DNA of 46,564 bases from Planctomycetota bacterium (GCA_016793305.1 JAEUHU010000358.1:1-46564), one strand, 5' to 3'; positions 16,456 through 24,975 are shown, counted from the stretch's first letter. A program made the numbers and translations. Notes: generated from the letters alone by a model not told the origin.

Positions 16456-17762
16456 GGCAGGTTCTCCTCGACGATGCAGTCGTGTTCTTCGTCCCAACGG
16501 AGCCGCAGATGGCGGCGTGGACTGTCGGTGCTGAAACTCCGGTCGCCGAACTGCACGCGCACACCGGGGTGCAGCGTCTCGTGGACTTCGACGAAGGCGG
16601 TGCGCAGGCGTTCGCGCTGCTGCATGCGGATGCGCAGCTTCGCCTGTTGGGCGGGGTCGCCGAGGCGCACCGCGGTGCGGATCGCCTTGCCCGACCGTCC
16701 GGTGTCCTGCCGGCCGCGTTGCAGGGCGCGGTCGGCGAGCTTCTGGTCGGCCAACGCCTCGCGCACGGCCGCGGCCTCGAGATCGCTGACGTCGCCGACC
16801 GCGAGCAGCGTGCGGGCTCCCTGGCCGGTGCCGGCCGTGCGCACCACGATCGACGTGCGCGCGCGCAGTTCGCCGCCGAACACCGCCCCGCGCCCCGTGT
16901 TGGCGACGATGCGATCGCCCAGCGCCCGGCAGTGGCTGGCGCCGTCGCCGAACGTCACCACGCCGCCGGCGTGCAGCGTCGCGGCGGTCGCGTGGCGACA
17001 GTAGAGGTCGCCCGCAGCGGTCACCCGAGCGTGGTCGCCGAGCACTCCCTGGTCGACGATCGCGCGGGCCCCGGCGTCGATGGTGGCGTCGAGCACGGCG
17101 CCGACCACGTGCACGTCGTGGGTGGCGACCACCGTGAACCCCTGGTGCACGTCGCCGCGCACTTCGACGCTGCCCTCGGTGTGCAGGTTGCCGACCCGGT
17201 AGTCGACGTCGCCGCCTTGCACGAACAGCGGCACGACGTCGACCATCGGCGGGGCCAGGCTCAGCACGCCACCGCGGATCGCGGTCAGGCGGTCGCCGTC
17301 CTGGTGCACGCCGGGCCCCGGGCGCAGGCGCAGCGGTGCACCGGCCTTCGCCGGCAGCGCACGACCGGCCACCGTGCGGCCGTTCCGCCCGGGCTCCGGC
17401 GGCATCACCGTGGCGACCAGGGTGTCAGGAGCGACCGGCAGCAGGTAGTGCCGTTCGCGGTAGTCGATGGTGCCGTCCCCGTGCGCCGTGCCGGGGCGCA
17501 GGCCGGGCGGGTCGACGATGGCGAGGAACCCGTCGCGGCCGTTGCCGGGCGCCTCACCGCGCGCGACGACAGCAGACCCGGTCCAGTCGGCGGCAGCCGC
17601 CGCGGTGGCGAGCTGGCGCAGGGCCGCATCGTCGAGGCCGAACGAAACGCCCGCACCGGTCAGGGCCGTGCGCAGCTCGGCCTCCGTGCAGGCCGCCCCT
17701 TTGGCGACCTGCAGTTCGGCTTGCAGCCCGTCGGCAGCGATCACCACGCGCAGCCTTCCCAC
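16452..17762 (-). CDS. DUF342 / FapA-family protein
   Basis: This protein of 436 residues belongs to the DUF342 family (FapA, flagellar assembly protein A), best known for a polar-localisation role in Vibrio. Visible family features are the middle region with DPPGLRPGTAHGDGTIDYRE and PPEPGRNGRTVAGRALPAK. They are followed by a right-handed beta-helix-like stretch of short Val/Gly/Asp repeats (VDYRVGNLHTEGSVEVRGDV, DVHVVGAVLDATIDAGARAI). A helical segment rich in Arg/Gln (about 345-400) closes it. The GTG at 17762 was chosen because it begins GRLRVVIAADG and has AGGA upstream. No flagellar gene is in the window, so a flagellar role is not supported here; linkage to the CBS protein suggests a signalling or scaffold role. 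Confidence 0.83.
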   Translation of the reverse strand: MGRLRVVIAADGLQAELQVAKGAACTEAELRTALTGAGVSFGLDDAALRQLATAAAAADWTGSAVVARGEAPGNGRDGFLAIVDPPGLRPGTAHGDGTIDYRERHYLLPVAPDTLVATVMPPEPGRNGRTVAGRALPAKAGAPLRLRPGPGVHQDGDRLTAIRGGVLSLAPPMVDVVPLFVQGGDVDYRVGNLHTEGSVEVRGDVHQGFTVVATHDVHVVGAVLDATIDAGARAIVDQGVLGDHARVTAAGDLYCRHATAATLHAGGVVTFGDGASHCRALGDRIVANTGRGAVFGGELRARTSIVVRTAGTGQGARTLLAVGDVSDLEAAAVREALADQKLADRALQRGRQDTGRSGKAIRTAVRLGDPAQQAKLRIRMQQRERLRTAFVEVHETLHPGVRVQFGDRSFSTDSPRRHLRLRWDEEHDCIVEENLP

Positions 17763-17892
17763 GATCCTGCATCGACGCCGTGGCACACGGCACTTCTGCG
17801 GCTCTGGACCGGATCCGCGCCGAGGACCCCGCGGGCGCGGTGGCAGGGGTGGTTCGGGTAGGCGAGTGGAAGGCCCTCGGTGTCGGCCTCGC

Positions 17893-18753
17893 TCAGTCGC
17901 CGCGGGCATCGGCCGGAGCGGCTGGCTGCTCGCGGCGGCGGACCGGCACCTGCACCTCGAAGTAGCGCTCGTCGTTCGGCACCATCGGGCTGTTGTAGCC
18001 CATCGTGCGCATCGGCCCGGCGGCCTCGTAGGCGGGGTTCGCGGCGAGCCAGCCGTGCAGGCGCGCCAGCATCGCCTCGACCACGGCCGGGCGGTCGTTG
18101 CCGATCGCGCCGAGGCTCAGCACGGTCGCGGCCGGCACCTCGACCACTTCGACGCCGTCGGCCACGTGGGCCGGGCGGGTCGCCGGGTCGCCGTAGAGGA
18201 ACGCCATCGTCGCCGGGCGCCGATCGCCGTCCTTGCCGGGCTGCCAGTCCATCTGCACCGGCGTGGTCATCGCGATGTCGTTCCTCTGGATGTGCTGGAA
18301 CAGCGGCCAGAACGCGCGGGTCGAGCCACCTTTCGCGGTGGTCCGGACCATCGTGTAGGCGGGGTAGTCGCGCAGCTCGAGTTCGTCGACCACGCCGAAC
18401 TCCGGGAAGCCCTGCGGCCGCTCCGCCTCCATCCTGGGCCGGAAGGCCAGCACCTCGACGAGGCCGCCGAGGTCGCGGCGCAGGGCCGCCCGGGCCCGCT
18501 CGGGCTCGTTCGCCACGTTGGCCGCGCGCAGCACCTGGTCGAGCCGGGCGCGCGCGGCGCTGCCCTCGGGCAGTTGCACGCCGGCGACCGCGGCCAGCGC
18601 GACGGTGGTGGGCAGGTCGGGGGTGTCGTCGAGCAGCCGCTGCAGTTCCTCTGCGACGGCGGCCCGCGCCGGCCGATCCTCGGGGGCCAGCAGGCGCTGG
18701 GCCGGCAGCATGGTGGGGAACAGGACGACGAACAGCCAGCACGAGCGGAGCAT
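17893..18753 (-). CDS. Exported SOUL heme-binding-domain protein
   Basis: A 286-residue protein with a cleavable-looking signal (MLRSCWLFVVLFPTMLPAQ). An Ala/Leu-rich helical region of about 100 residues follows, then a SOUL/HBP domain. The SOUL part is recognisable from VVDELELRDYPAYTMVRT, the later NDIAMTTPVQMDW and the final MRTMGYNSPMVPNDERYFEV. SOUL proteins bind heme or other tetrapyrroles, but the family also has members with no shown heme binding. The helical N-terminal region is not recognised. It lies upstream of the DUF342 gene on the same strand with a 130-base gap, and diverges from the HDOD gene across 107 bases. Confidence 0.87.
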   Translation of the reverse strand: MLRSCWLFVVLFPTMLPAQRLLAPEDRPARAAVAEELQRLLDDTPDLPTTVALAAVAGVQLPEGSAARARLDQVLRAANVANEPERARAALRRDLGGLVEVLAFRPRMEAERPQGFPEFGVVDELELRDYPAYTMVRTTAKGGSTRAFWPLFQHIQRNDIAMTTPVQMDWQPGKDGDRRPATMAFLYGDPATRPAHVADGVEVVEVPAATVLSLGAIGNDRPAVVEAMLARLHGWLAANPAYEAAGPMRTMGYNSPMVPNDERYFEVQVPVRRREQPAAPADARGD

Positions 18754-18860
18754 GGCGCGCACTTCGTCGGTCGGGCGGAGTCGGATGCGACGCCTCCTGC
18801 CGGTGGGGTCGTTGCCATGGCGGGCTCTGTGCAGCCTCACCCGCAACCCGACTTCGGTCG

Positions 18861-19721
18861 ATGAAGTCGGCGATGGAGACGGGAACTTCCGACCTCTCGC
18901 GCGTCTTCGCCAAGCAGATCGCCGATCGCAAGATCGAACTGCCGCCGATGCCGGCCACCGCATCGGAGGTGATGTCGCTGTGCCAGCAGGAGACCACCGA
19001 CGCGGCCAAGCTGTCGGCGGTGATCCATCGCGACCAGACGATCGCGTCCAACGTGCTGCGGGTCGCCAACAGCGCTGCCTACGCGGGACAGGTCGCCTGC
19101 TCGTCGCTGCAGCAGGCGGTGAGCCGGCTCGGCATGCAGCTGATCACCGAGATCGCGATGGCCGTGTCGGTGCGCGGGCGCATGTTCGCGAACCCGACCT
19201 GTGCCGAACTGCTGGCGATGCTGTGGAAGCACTCGGTGCTGACCGGCTTCTACACGAAGGAGATCGCCCGGGCGCGCCGTCGCAACGTCGAGATCGCGTT
19301 CCTCGGCGGCCTGCTGCACGACGTCGGCAAGAGCGTGCTGCTCAACAACGTCGACAAGGTGCTCGGCAAGAACGAACTGACGCTGCCGCTGACCTACCTG
19401 CTCGACGCCGTCAACGAGCAGCACGTCGCCGCCGGGGCGCTGCTGGCCAAGGAGTGGAAGTTGCCCGAGCAGATCGCCGAGGCGATCCTCTGCCATCACG
19501 AACCGGCGAAGGCCAAGCAGTTCGCCGACATGGCCATGACCGTCGCCCTCGCCGATTCGTTGGCCCACTTCGTGGCGCCCTCGCAGCTGCGACCGGCACC
19601 GAGCGAGGACGACCTGAAGAAGCACCCGGTGCTGGTCGGGCTGAACCTCTATCCGGACCAGCTGCAGGCGCTGCTGGCGATGAAGGACCGCGCCTTGTTG
19701 GTGACGGAGGGCATGCGATGA
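18861..19721 (+). CDS. HDOD-domain signalling protein
   Basis: A 286-residue single-domain HDOD protein. HDOD is an HD-related domain used in regulatory proteins of motility, stress and c-di-GMP networks. The start of the domain reads KIELPPMPATASEVMSL (24-40), the core is SAVIHRDQTIASNVLRVANS, and residues 149-157 read GGLLHDVGK. Unlike many HDOD proteins, this retains the HD pair (H153, D154) and a downstream CHHEP, so phosphohydrolase activity is possible. A second in-frame ATG lies at 18873. Its stop overlaps the ATG of the transhydrogenase gene, so the two are co-expressed. No output or receiver domain is attached. Confidence 0.92.
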   Translation: MKSAMETGTSDLSRVFAKQIADRKIELPPMPATASEVMSLCQQETTDAAKLSAVIHRDQTIASNVLRVANSAAYAGQVACSSLQQAVSRLGMQLITEIAMAVSVRGRMFANPTCAELLAMLWKHSVLTGFYTKEIARARRRNVEIAFLGGLLHDVGKSVLLNNVDKVLGKNELTLPLTYLLDAVNEQHVAAGALLAKEWKLPEQIAEAILCHHEPAKAKQFADMAMTVALADSLAHFVAPSQLRPAPSEDDLKKHPVLVGLNLYPDQLQALLAMKDRALLVTEGMR

Positions 19722-21145
19722 GCGGCGCCGTGGAACACTGGGACGTGGTCGTGATCGGCAGCGGGCCGGCAGGGCAGAAGGCGGCCGTGCAGGCGGTGAA
19801 GGCCGGCAAGACCGTGTGCCTGATCGAGCGCGAGGTCGGCGTCGGCGGCGCCTGCGTGCACCGCGGCACCATCCCGAGCAAGACGCTGCGCGAGACGGCG
19901 CTGCACCTGAGCGAGCTGCGGACCAGGCTCGGCGCACACGTCAAGGTCGAGATGCCGCCGGACCTGCAGCTCGCCAGCCTGATGTCGCGCATGCAGCGGG
20001 TCGTCACAGCGCACGTCGACTACCAGTCCCGGCAGATGCTGCGCAACGGCATCGAACAACTGCACGGCCGCGCCCGCTTCGCCGATCCGCACACCGTGCT
20101 GGTCGAGTCGGTGCAGGGCGACCTGCGCACCGTGCACGGCGACCTGATCGTGATCGCCACGGGTTCGCGCCCGCGCACGCCGGCCGAGATCCCGGTCGAC
20201 CACGAGAACGTCTACGACAGCGACTCGATCCTCAGCATGGCCTACCTGCCGAAGTCGCTGGCCGTGCTCGGGGCCGGCGTGATCGCCTGCGAGTACGCGA
20301 CGATCTTCGCGGCACTGGGCGTGCAGGTGACGATGATCGACCGCGGCGAACGGCCGCTCGGCTTCGTCGACAAGGAGATCGTCGACCGCTTCGTCGAGTC
20401 GTTCGAGGTGCGGACGGGCTGCGTGTTCGTCGGTCGAGCCAAGGTCGAGAGCGTCACCTGGAACGGGGTCGACGCGGTCGTCACGCGGCTCGACAACGGC
20501 TGGCAGGTCAGCACCGAGAAGCTGCTGTGTGCGCTCGGTCGGGTCGCCAACGTCGAGGACCTGGCGATCGACAAGGCGGGGCTCGCCGTGAACGGCAAGG
20601 GCCACATCGGGGTCGACCAGGACTGCCGCACGCTGGTGCCGCACATCTTCGCGGTCGGCGACGTGATCGGCCCGCCGTCGCTCGCGTCGGCGTCGATGGA
20701 GCAGGGGCGCCGCGCCGTGCGTGCTGCGCTGAACCTGCCGCTCGCCAACGAGGTCGACACGATCCCGACGGGCATCTACACGCTGCCGGAGATCGCCAGC
20801 GTCGGCCTCGCCGAGGCCGAGGCCCGCACCAAGCACGGCGACGTCGTGGTCGGGCGGGCGAAGTTCGCCGAACTGGCGCGTGGCCAGATCGCCGGCAACG
20901 CCGACGGCATGATGAAGCTCGTCGTCGACCCGACCACGTTGCGCATCCTCGGCTGCCAGATCGTCGGCGAGGGTGCCACCGAACTGGTCCACCTGGCGCA
21001 GATGGCGATGATGACCGGCGCGGACGCGAACCTGTTCGTCGACAAGGTCTTCAACTTCCCGACGCTCGCCGAGGCTTACCGGGTCGCGGCGCTCGACATC
21101 ATGGAGCAGTTGGCGCAGCGGGCGGCGGGTGCGCGGAAGGGCTGA
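19718..21145 (+). CDS. sthA: Si-specific (soluble) NAD(P)+ transhydrogenase
   Basis: A cytoplasmic flavoprotein that moves hydride between NADPH and NAD+ to balance the two pools. The 475 residues show the disulfide-reductase fold: FAD motif IGSGPAG (13-19), the central NAD(P) motif LGAGVIACEYATIFAALG, and the second FAD motif HIFAVGDVIGPPSLAS. The redox disulfide of lipoamide dehydrogenases is absent: GGACVHRGTIPSKTLRE has C46 but Thr51 in place of the second Cys, which is the SthA hallmark. The ATG overlaps the HDOD stop, an unusual pairing. It converges on the ChaN-like gene with 19 bases between stops. Confidence 0.94.
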   Translation: MSGAVEHWDVVVIGSGPAGQKAAVQAVKAGKTVCLIEREVGVGGACVHRGTIPSKTLRETALHLSELRTRLGAHVKVEMPPDLQLASLMSRMQRVVTAHVDYQSRQMLRNGIEQLHGRARFADPHTVLVESVQGDLRTVHGDLIVIATGSRPRTPAEIPVDHENVYDSDSILSMAYLPKSLAVLGAGVIACEYATIFAALGVQVTMIDRGERPLGFVDKEIVDRFVESFEVRTGCVFVGRAKVESVTWNGVDAVVTRLDNGWQVSTEKLLCALGRVANVEDLAIDKAGLAVNGKGHIGVDQDCRTLVPHIFAVGDVIGPPSLASASMEQGRRAVRAALNLPLANEVDTIPTGIYTLPEIASVGLAEAEARTKHGDVVVGRAKFAELARGQIAGNADGMMKLVVDPTTLRILGCQIVGEGATELVHLAQMAMMTGADANLFVDKVFNFPTLAEAYRVAALDIMEQLAQRAAGARKG

Positions 21146-21164
21146 GGGAGCGACCCGCAGGAAC

Positions 21165-21941
21165 TCAGCGCCGCAGCGCGTCGGCGAACCACCACAGGCC
21201 GCCGTCGCTGCGCAGGAACGTGCCCTCGCTCGGGGCCGCCGGGGCGACCGCGGCGAGGGCCTTCGGCGGCACGCCGCCGACCACGACCTGTGGCAGCGAG
21301 CAGCGGGCGAGCAGGGCGCCTTCGCCGACCAGGTGCGCCTGGCCCACGATCGCCACGACGAGCCGATCCGGTTCGGCCGCGGCGAACGCTTGCACGCGCG
21401 CGGCGATCGCCGCGTCGCGCGCTTCGAGCGGGGGGCGCGGCACGCCTTCGAGGGCCACGACCGGCAGCCGGTGCTGGCGCGCGAACGACAGCAGCCAGCA
21501 GTAGAAGTCCGGATCGAGCGCCGGGTCGTCGAGCCACGAACCGGGCCAGCGCACGCGCACGCGTTCGCGCAGCTCGGCGAGCGACCGTTCGCCGGCCAGG
21601 TACGAGGCGACCAGCGGTTCGTCCTCGGTGGCGATCGACTCGAGGGCCAGCGCCAGCCTGCGCGGGCCGCGTTGCAGCCGTTCCAGCAGGGCGGCCAGGC
21701 GCGCGTGGTGCCCGGTGTCGGTGTGGAAGTCGCCGAGCCAGAGCAGTCGCGTGCGCAGCGCCATCGCCGCGAAGCCTTCGGCATCGAGGGCCGCGTCGAA
21801 GCGGGTCCCGCAGGCTGCGGCGAACGACTGCCGGTAGCGGGCCAGACCCGAGTCGCCTGCTTCGTCCCACGCGAACTGGGACGGCGTGCAGGCGGCCACG
21901 GCCGACAACACTGCGATGGTCACGGGACGACTGGCCGGCAT
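21165..21941 (-). CDS. ChaN-like (DUF399) heme/iron-uptake lipoprotein
   Basis: A 258-residue putative lipoprotein whose signal (MPASRPVTIAVLSAVAAC) ends in a lipobox cysteine at position 18. The body matches the ChaN/DUF399 family of the Tiki superfamily. RLLWLGDFHTDTGHHARLAA replaces the usual GE.H...HH with GDFH. Also present are LALALESIATEDEPLVASYL, the DPDFYCWLL segment and the final VAIVGQAHLVGEGA. ChaN of Campylobacter binds heme dimers; others are peptidase-like. An upstream ATG at 21971 would overlap the start of the divergent SDR gene, so 21941 was preferred. A SOUL-domain heme-binding candidate lies 3 kb away. Confidence 0.83.
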   Translation of the reverse strand: MPASRPVTIAVLSAVAACTPSQFAWDEAGDSGLARYRQSFAAACGTRFDAALDAEGFAAMALRTRLLWLGDFHTDTGHHARLAALLERLQRGPRRLALALESIATEDEPLVASYLAGERSLAELRERVRVRWPGSWLDDPALDPDFYCWLLSFARQHRLPVVALEGVPRPPLEARDAAIAARVQAFAAAEPDRLVVAIVGQAHLVGEGALLARCSLPQVVVGGVPPKALAAVAPAAPSEGTFLRSDGGLWWFADALRR

Positions 21942-21969
21942 GATGCGCCGACAGACTCCCAGCGATCCC

Positions 21970-22821
21970 ATGCCGAAACAACCCCGTCGTCCGTCCCGTC
22001 CCGCCGCCCGAACGAGCGCCAGCAAGCGCGGGGGCCGGGAGCTGCCCGACGAGTCGTTGCGTGGGTTGCGCTGCCTCGTGACCGGCGGCGGCACCGGCAT
22101 CGGCGCCGGCATCGCCCGGGTGCTGGTCGCGCGCGGTGCGCAGGTGGCGTTGCTCGGCCGCCGCACAGCACCGCTGCGCGAGGTCGCCGCCGAGCTGAAG
22201 GCCGCCGGGGGCACGGTGGTCGTCGCGACCGCCGACGTGCGGGACGCGGCCGCGGTGCGCCGCGCGGTCGACCGGGCGGCGAAGGACCTCGGTGGGATCG
22301 ACGCGCTGGTCAACAACGCCGGCCTCGGCGGCCCGAACGGCTGCGCGAACGACGGCCCGGATCGCTGGGACGAGATCGTGCGCACCAACCTCGACGGCGT
22401 GTTCTTCACCACGCGGGCCGCGTTGCGCCACGTTCCCGACGGCGGCCGTGTCGTCAACGTCAGCTCGGTGCTCGGGCGCTTCGGCGTGCCCGGCTACACC
22501 GCCTACTGCGCCAGCAAGCACGGCGTGATCGGCTTCGGCAAGGCGCTGGCGCTCGAACTGGCGCCGCGACGCATCACCGTGAACACGGTCTGTCCCGGCT
22601 GGACCGACACCGAGATGGCACGCGCCGGCATGCAGCTGCTCGCCGACGGCCTGCAGGTCGACTTCGACGCGGCGAAGCGTGCGGCGCTGGCCCAGGTGCC
22701 GCTCGGTCGCATGCTGGCGCCCGAGGAGATCGGCGCCCTGGTCGCGTGGCTGTGCTCGCCCGCCGCTGCCGGCATGACCGGCCAGGCGATCAGCCACTGT
22801 GCCGGTCAGGTGATGTGGTGA
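21970..22821 (+). CDS. Short-chain dehydrogenase/reductase (SDR), FabG-like
   Basis: A classical SDR of 283 residues that would reduce or oxidise a hydroxyl/keto substrate with NAD(P)(H). After a basic Pro/Arg/Ser-rich tail of about 35 residues come the cofactor motif TGGGTGIGAG, the structural NNAGLGG, the catalytic Ser in VNVSSVLGRFG, the YxxxK site in AYCASKHG and the C-terminal NTVCPGWTDTEM. It resembles FabG/3-hydroxyacyl or gluconate-type reductases, but substrate cannot be told from sequence. The basic N-terminal extension is unusual; a later start near CLVTGGG cannot be ruled out. The gene diverges from the ChaN-like gene and is followed by a lipoprotein gene 123 bases on. Confidence 0.9.
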   Translation: MPKQPRRPSRPAARTSASKRGGRELPDESLRGLRCLVTGGGTGIGAGIARVLVARGAQVALLGRRTAPLREVAAELKAAGGTVVVATADVRDAAAVRRAVDRAAKDLGGIDALVNNAGLGGPNGCANDGPDRWDEIVRTNLDGVFFTTRAALRHVPDGGRVVNVSSVLGRFGVPGYTAYCASKHGVIGFGKALALELAPRRITVNTVCPGWTDTEMARAGMQLLADGLQVDFDAAKRAALAQVPLGRMLAPEEIGALVAWLCSPAAAGMTGQAISHCAGQVMW

Positions 22822-22919
22822 AGTCTCGCGACGGGACGCACGAACCGTCGATGCCACCGCAGGGCGTGCGAGTGGACGCCGAAGCGACCGCGTGTCATCC
22901 GCCGCGGCGCTAGCCTGTC

Positions 22920-22939
22920 CTGCCGGTGCTCGCCGGCAG
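22920..22939 (+). promoter_or_regulatory. Short dyad in front of the barrel-like lipoprotein gene
   Basis: CTGCCGG, loop TGCTCG, CCGGCAG: a perfect 7-base-pair inverted repeat ending 5 bases before the ATG at 22945. A TAGCCT (22911-22916) that could be a -10 element lies just upstream. It may be an operator or a leader hairpin; in GC-rich DNA a 7-base dyad can also be chance. Confidence 0.3.
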
Positions 22940-22944
22940 CGACC

Positions 22945-23874
22945 ATGCACCTTCGCCCCACTGCCCTGCTGCTGCTCCTGTTGCCCGCCTGTGCCTCGGT
23001 GACCCCCGAGGAGGAGTGGGCGGCCGTGCGCCGCGGCCGCCTCGAGCGCATGCACGCCGACCGCACGCCCGAGGCGGCGATGGCTCGCGTGCTGCAGCAG
23101 GCGCCGGGTGGAGCGCGGCCGCACCTCGACCAGCAGGAACCGTTGGCGCAGGGCTACGGCCGCCGTCCGTTCGGCTCGAAGAACGGCCCGCTGCGGGCCG
23201 GCGTCCGGCTCGGCGTCGGCAACGTCGGCGTGCGCGTCGAACGCACGCAGCTCGACGACCGTGCCGATGCCCGGTTCGCCAAGGTCACCGTCGACATCGG
23301 GGCCGGGGCCGGGCTCGAGGCCGACTTCGCGAGCAGTGATGCGGACCTGTTCGCCGGTCGTCGCATCAACGACGGCGTGGTGCCGCGCGACGCCGCGACC
23401 CGCTTTGGTTCGGTCGGGCTGTTCCCGCACGTGCACTTCGAGCCGTTCGCCGGCGACTTCCGGATGCCGGTGCGCCTCGGCGCGTTCACCGACTGGCAAC
23501 AGCTCGACCACGACACGGCGCGCGTCGAACGCGACCTGCTGACGCTCGGCCCACGACTCGTGCTCGAACCGACCTGGACGTTGCTCGATCGCGGCGACGC
23601 GCGACTCAGCGCCTTCGCGCGCCTGGGCGGCGACGTCGGCATGACGTGGTTCGAGGAGTCGTTCCGCGGCGGCGAGTCGCGCGACACCTCGCTGCGCTGG
23701 AACGGCGAGCTCACGGCCGGTCTGCGGCTCGACAACGGCGCGTTCCGCGGGGAGCTCGGCTACGGCCTGCAGCAGGCGTACTACCTGGATCTCGACGGCG
23801 AGCTGCTCGGTCGGGACCGCACCGCCGACGTGCAACAGCAGCAGCTGTTCCTCGGCTTCGGGATCACCTACTAG
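22945..23874 (+). CDS. Lipoprotein with outer-membrane-barrel-like C-terminus, unknown function
   Basis: A 309-residue protein that I cannot assign to a named family. It starts with a lipoprotein signal (MHLRPTALLLLLLPACAS, cysteine 16), followed by a charged helical stretch to about residue 75. From about 85 on, alternating short strands suggest a small beta-barrel: GPLRAGVRLGVGNVGVRVER, KVTVDIGAGAGLEADF, VRLGAFTDWQ, LRWNGELTAGLRLD, and the end LFLGFGITY with an aromatic last residue, as in outer-membrane barrels. A lipid anchor plus a barrel is unusual. It is transcribed after the SDR gene but separated by 123 bases with a possible own promoter and dyad. Confidence 0.78.
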   Translation: MHLRPTALLLLLLPACASVTPEEEWAAVRRGRLERMHADRTPEAAMARVLQQAPGGARPHLDQQEPLAQGYGRRPFGSKNGPLRAGVRLGVGNVGVRVERTQLDDRADARFAKVTVDIGAGAGLEADFASSDADLFAGRRINDGVVPRDAATRFGSVGLFPHVHFEPFAGDFRMPVRLGAFTDWQQLDHDTARVERDLLTLGPRLVLEPTWTLLDRGDARLSAFARLGGDVGMTWFEESFRGGESRDTSLRWNGELTAGLRLDNGAFRGELGYGLQQAYYLDLDGELLGRDRTADVQQQQLFLGFGITY

Positions 23875-23922
23875 CGCCTGCACCCGGTTCGTCGGCGTCG
23901 AGGGCTTCTCCGTGTGACGCTC

Positions 23923-23938
23923 GCGACCGTCCGGTCGC
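23923..23938. terminator. Possible bidirectional terminator hairpin
   Basis: GCGACCG, TC, CGGTCGC: a perfect 7-base inverted repeat about 50 bases after the stop of the lipoprotein gene, between two convergent genes. There is no T-run on either side, so only position and symmetry support it. The rest of the 201-base gap (23875-24075) shows nothing else recognisable. Confidence 0.3.
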
Positions 23939-24075
23939 ACGTCTGCCGTCTCGATGCGTTCGCTCGTCCCCGGTCCTGACCCATCGTCAGCGTGCCTCTG
24001 CCGCAGCAGGGGGAGGGCGGGGTGCTCCCGGCCCGCGCGGGTCGCTCGGCAGGTTGTCAGGGTGGTGGCGCATGG

Positions 24076-24852
24076 TCACCCCAACAGGTCCAGCGGCCGC
24101 CGGTCGACACCGGCCGCCTGCCGTTGCCCGGCCTGGGCCAGGTCCAGCAGCACACGTTCGCGGGCGGCGAACGCGGCCTGCACGTCGGCGGCGTCGGACG
24201 TCTCGTCCGGCGAACGCGCCGCCGCAGCTTGGACCCTTGCCTCGGTGAACCGGGCGAGGCGCGACGACAGTCCCGGTTCGGGACCGTCCGCCACCTCGAC
24301 CCGGGCCCGCGCGGACGGCGCTTCGACCGGCGCCGAGCCGGCGGAAGCGGCGGGCTCGGCCGGCACGGCCTCGCTCCGCACCACGCGACGGACCGCGCGG
24401 TCCTGCAGCGGGTCGGTGGCCCGGACGACCTCGCGTCCAGGCGGGACCTCGCGCGCTGCCACTCCGTCCTGCCTGGCCTGGCCGCCGTACGGCACGTCCG
24501 ATCCACTCGGGTCGGACGGCGCAGCGGGCTGGCTACGAGCCTGCGGGACGGGGTTCCGCCCCGGGTCGGAGGGCTCGGCCCGTTCGCGCCGGAGCGCTCG
24601 GGGCTCGTCGGCCGTCGCCACCGTGTCCGCGGTGCGAACGAACGACGCGCCACCGTCCTGCCCGCGGTCGGGCACCGGGCCTGGGGATCGCTCCCGCAGG
24701 CGATCGGCCTCCAGGGCCACCGCCGCGGCGGCCGCGGCGAGGTGCTCGTCGGCCGCCCGGCGGGACGAAGCCCGCTCGAGCCGCGCCACCACGGCACCGA
24801 GGCTCGGCCGGTATCCGGCAGCACCGACACTGGAGGGGAAGGACGAACTCAT
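24076..24852 (-). CDS. Uncharacterised protein, Ala/Arg/Pro-rich with helical ends
   Basis: A 258-residue product I do not recognise. Codon third positions are strongly G/C in this frame throughout, which supports it as a real gene. The N-terminal 60 residues and the last 70 are predicted helical (SLGAVVARLERASSRRAADE; DVQAAFAARERVLLDLAQAG), while the middle is low-complexity Pro/Asp/Arg/Ser. No signal peptide or membrane segment is visible. It ends in RRPLDLLG. It diverges from the ECF sigma gene across 170 bases that contain two palindromes, so they may share regulation. A role as target or regulator of that sigma system is speculation. Confidence 0.62.
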   Translation of the reverse strand: MSSSFPSSVGAAGYRPSLGAVVARLERASSRRAADEHLAAAAAAVALEADRLRERSPGPVPDRGQDGGASFVRTADTVATADEPRALRRERAEPSDPGRNPVPQARSQPAAPSDPSGSDVPYGGQARQDGVAAREVPPGREVVRATDPLQDRAVRRVVRSEAVPAEPAASAGSAPVEAPSARARVEVADGPEPGLSSRLARFTEARVQAAAARSPDETSDAADVQAAFAARERVLLDLAQAGQRQAAGVDRRPLDLLG

Positions 24853-24935
24853 GCTCTCGCGACCCGTCCGCCCAGGAGGGCGATGTCGGGCTGCTGCACG
24901 GATCGGCGTGCCGTGTCGAGTTCTTGAACACTGCG

Positions 24936-24950
24936 GTCCCGGACCGGGAC
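24936..24950. promoter_or_regulatory. Palindromic site 1 in the divergent ECF promoter region
   Basis: GTCCCGG-A-CCGGGAC, a perfect 7-base dyad around one central base. It lies 73 bases before the ECF sigma GTG and 84 bases before the divergent unknown gene. The symmetry is typical of a repressor operator. Operator function is inferred. Confidence 0.4.
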
Positions 24951-24959
24951 GGGCCGCGG

Positions 24960-24975
24960 GGCAAGGCGCCTTGCC
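24960..24975. promoter_or_regulatory. Palindromic site 2 in the divergent ECF promoter region
   Basis: GGCAAGGCGCCTTGCC is a perfect 16-base palindrome, 48 bases upstream of the ECF sigma start. A TTTT run (24982-24985) follows on the plus strand, so a weak attenuator or terminator hairpin is an alternative to an operator. Confidence 0.4.

Noticed and set aside
24032..24041. CCCGCGCGGG palindrome between convergent genes
   Set aside because: A ten-base G/C palindrome is common in DNA of this composition and lies too near the stop with no T-run.
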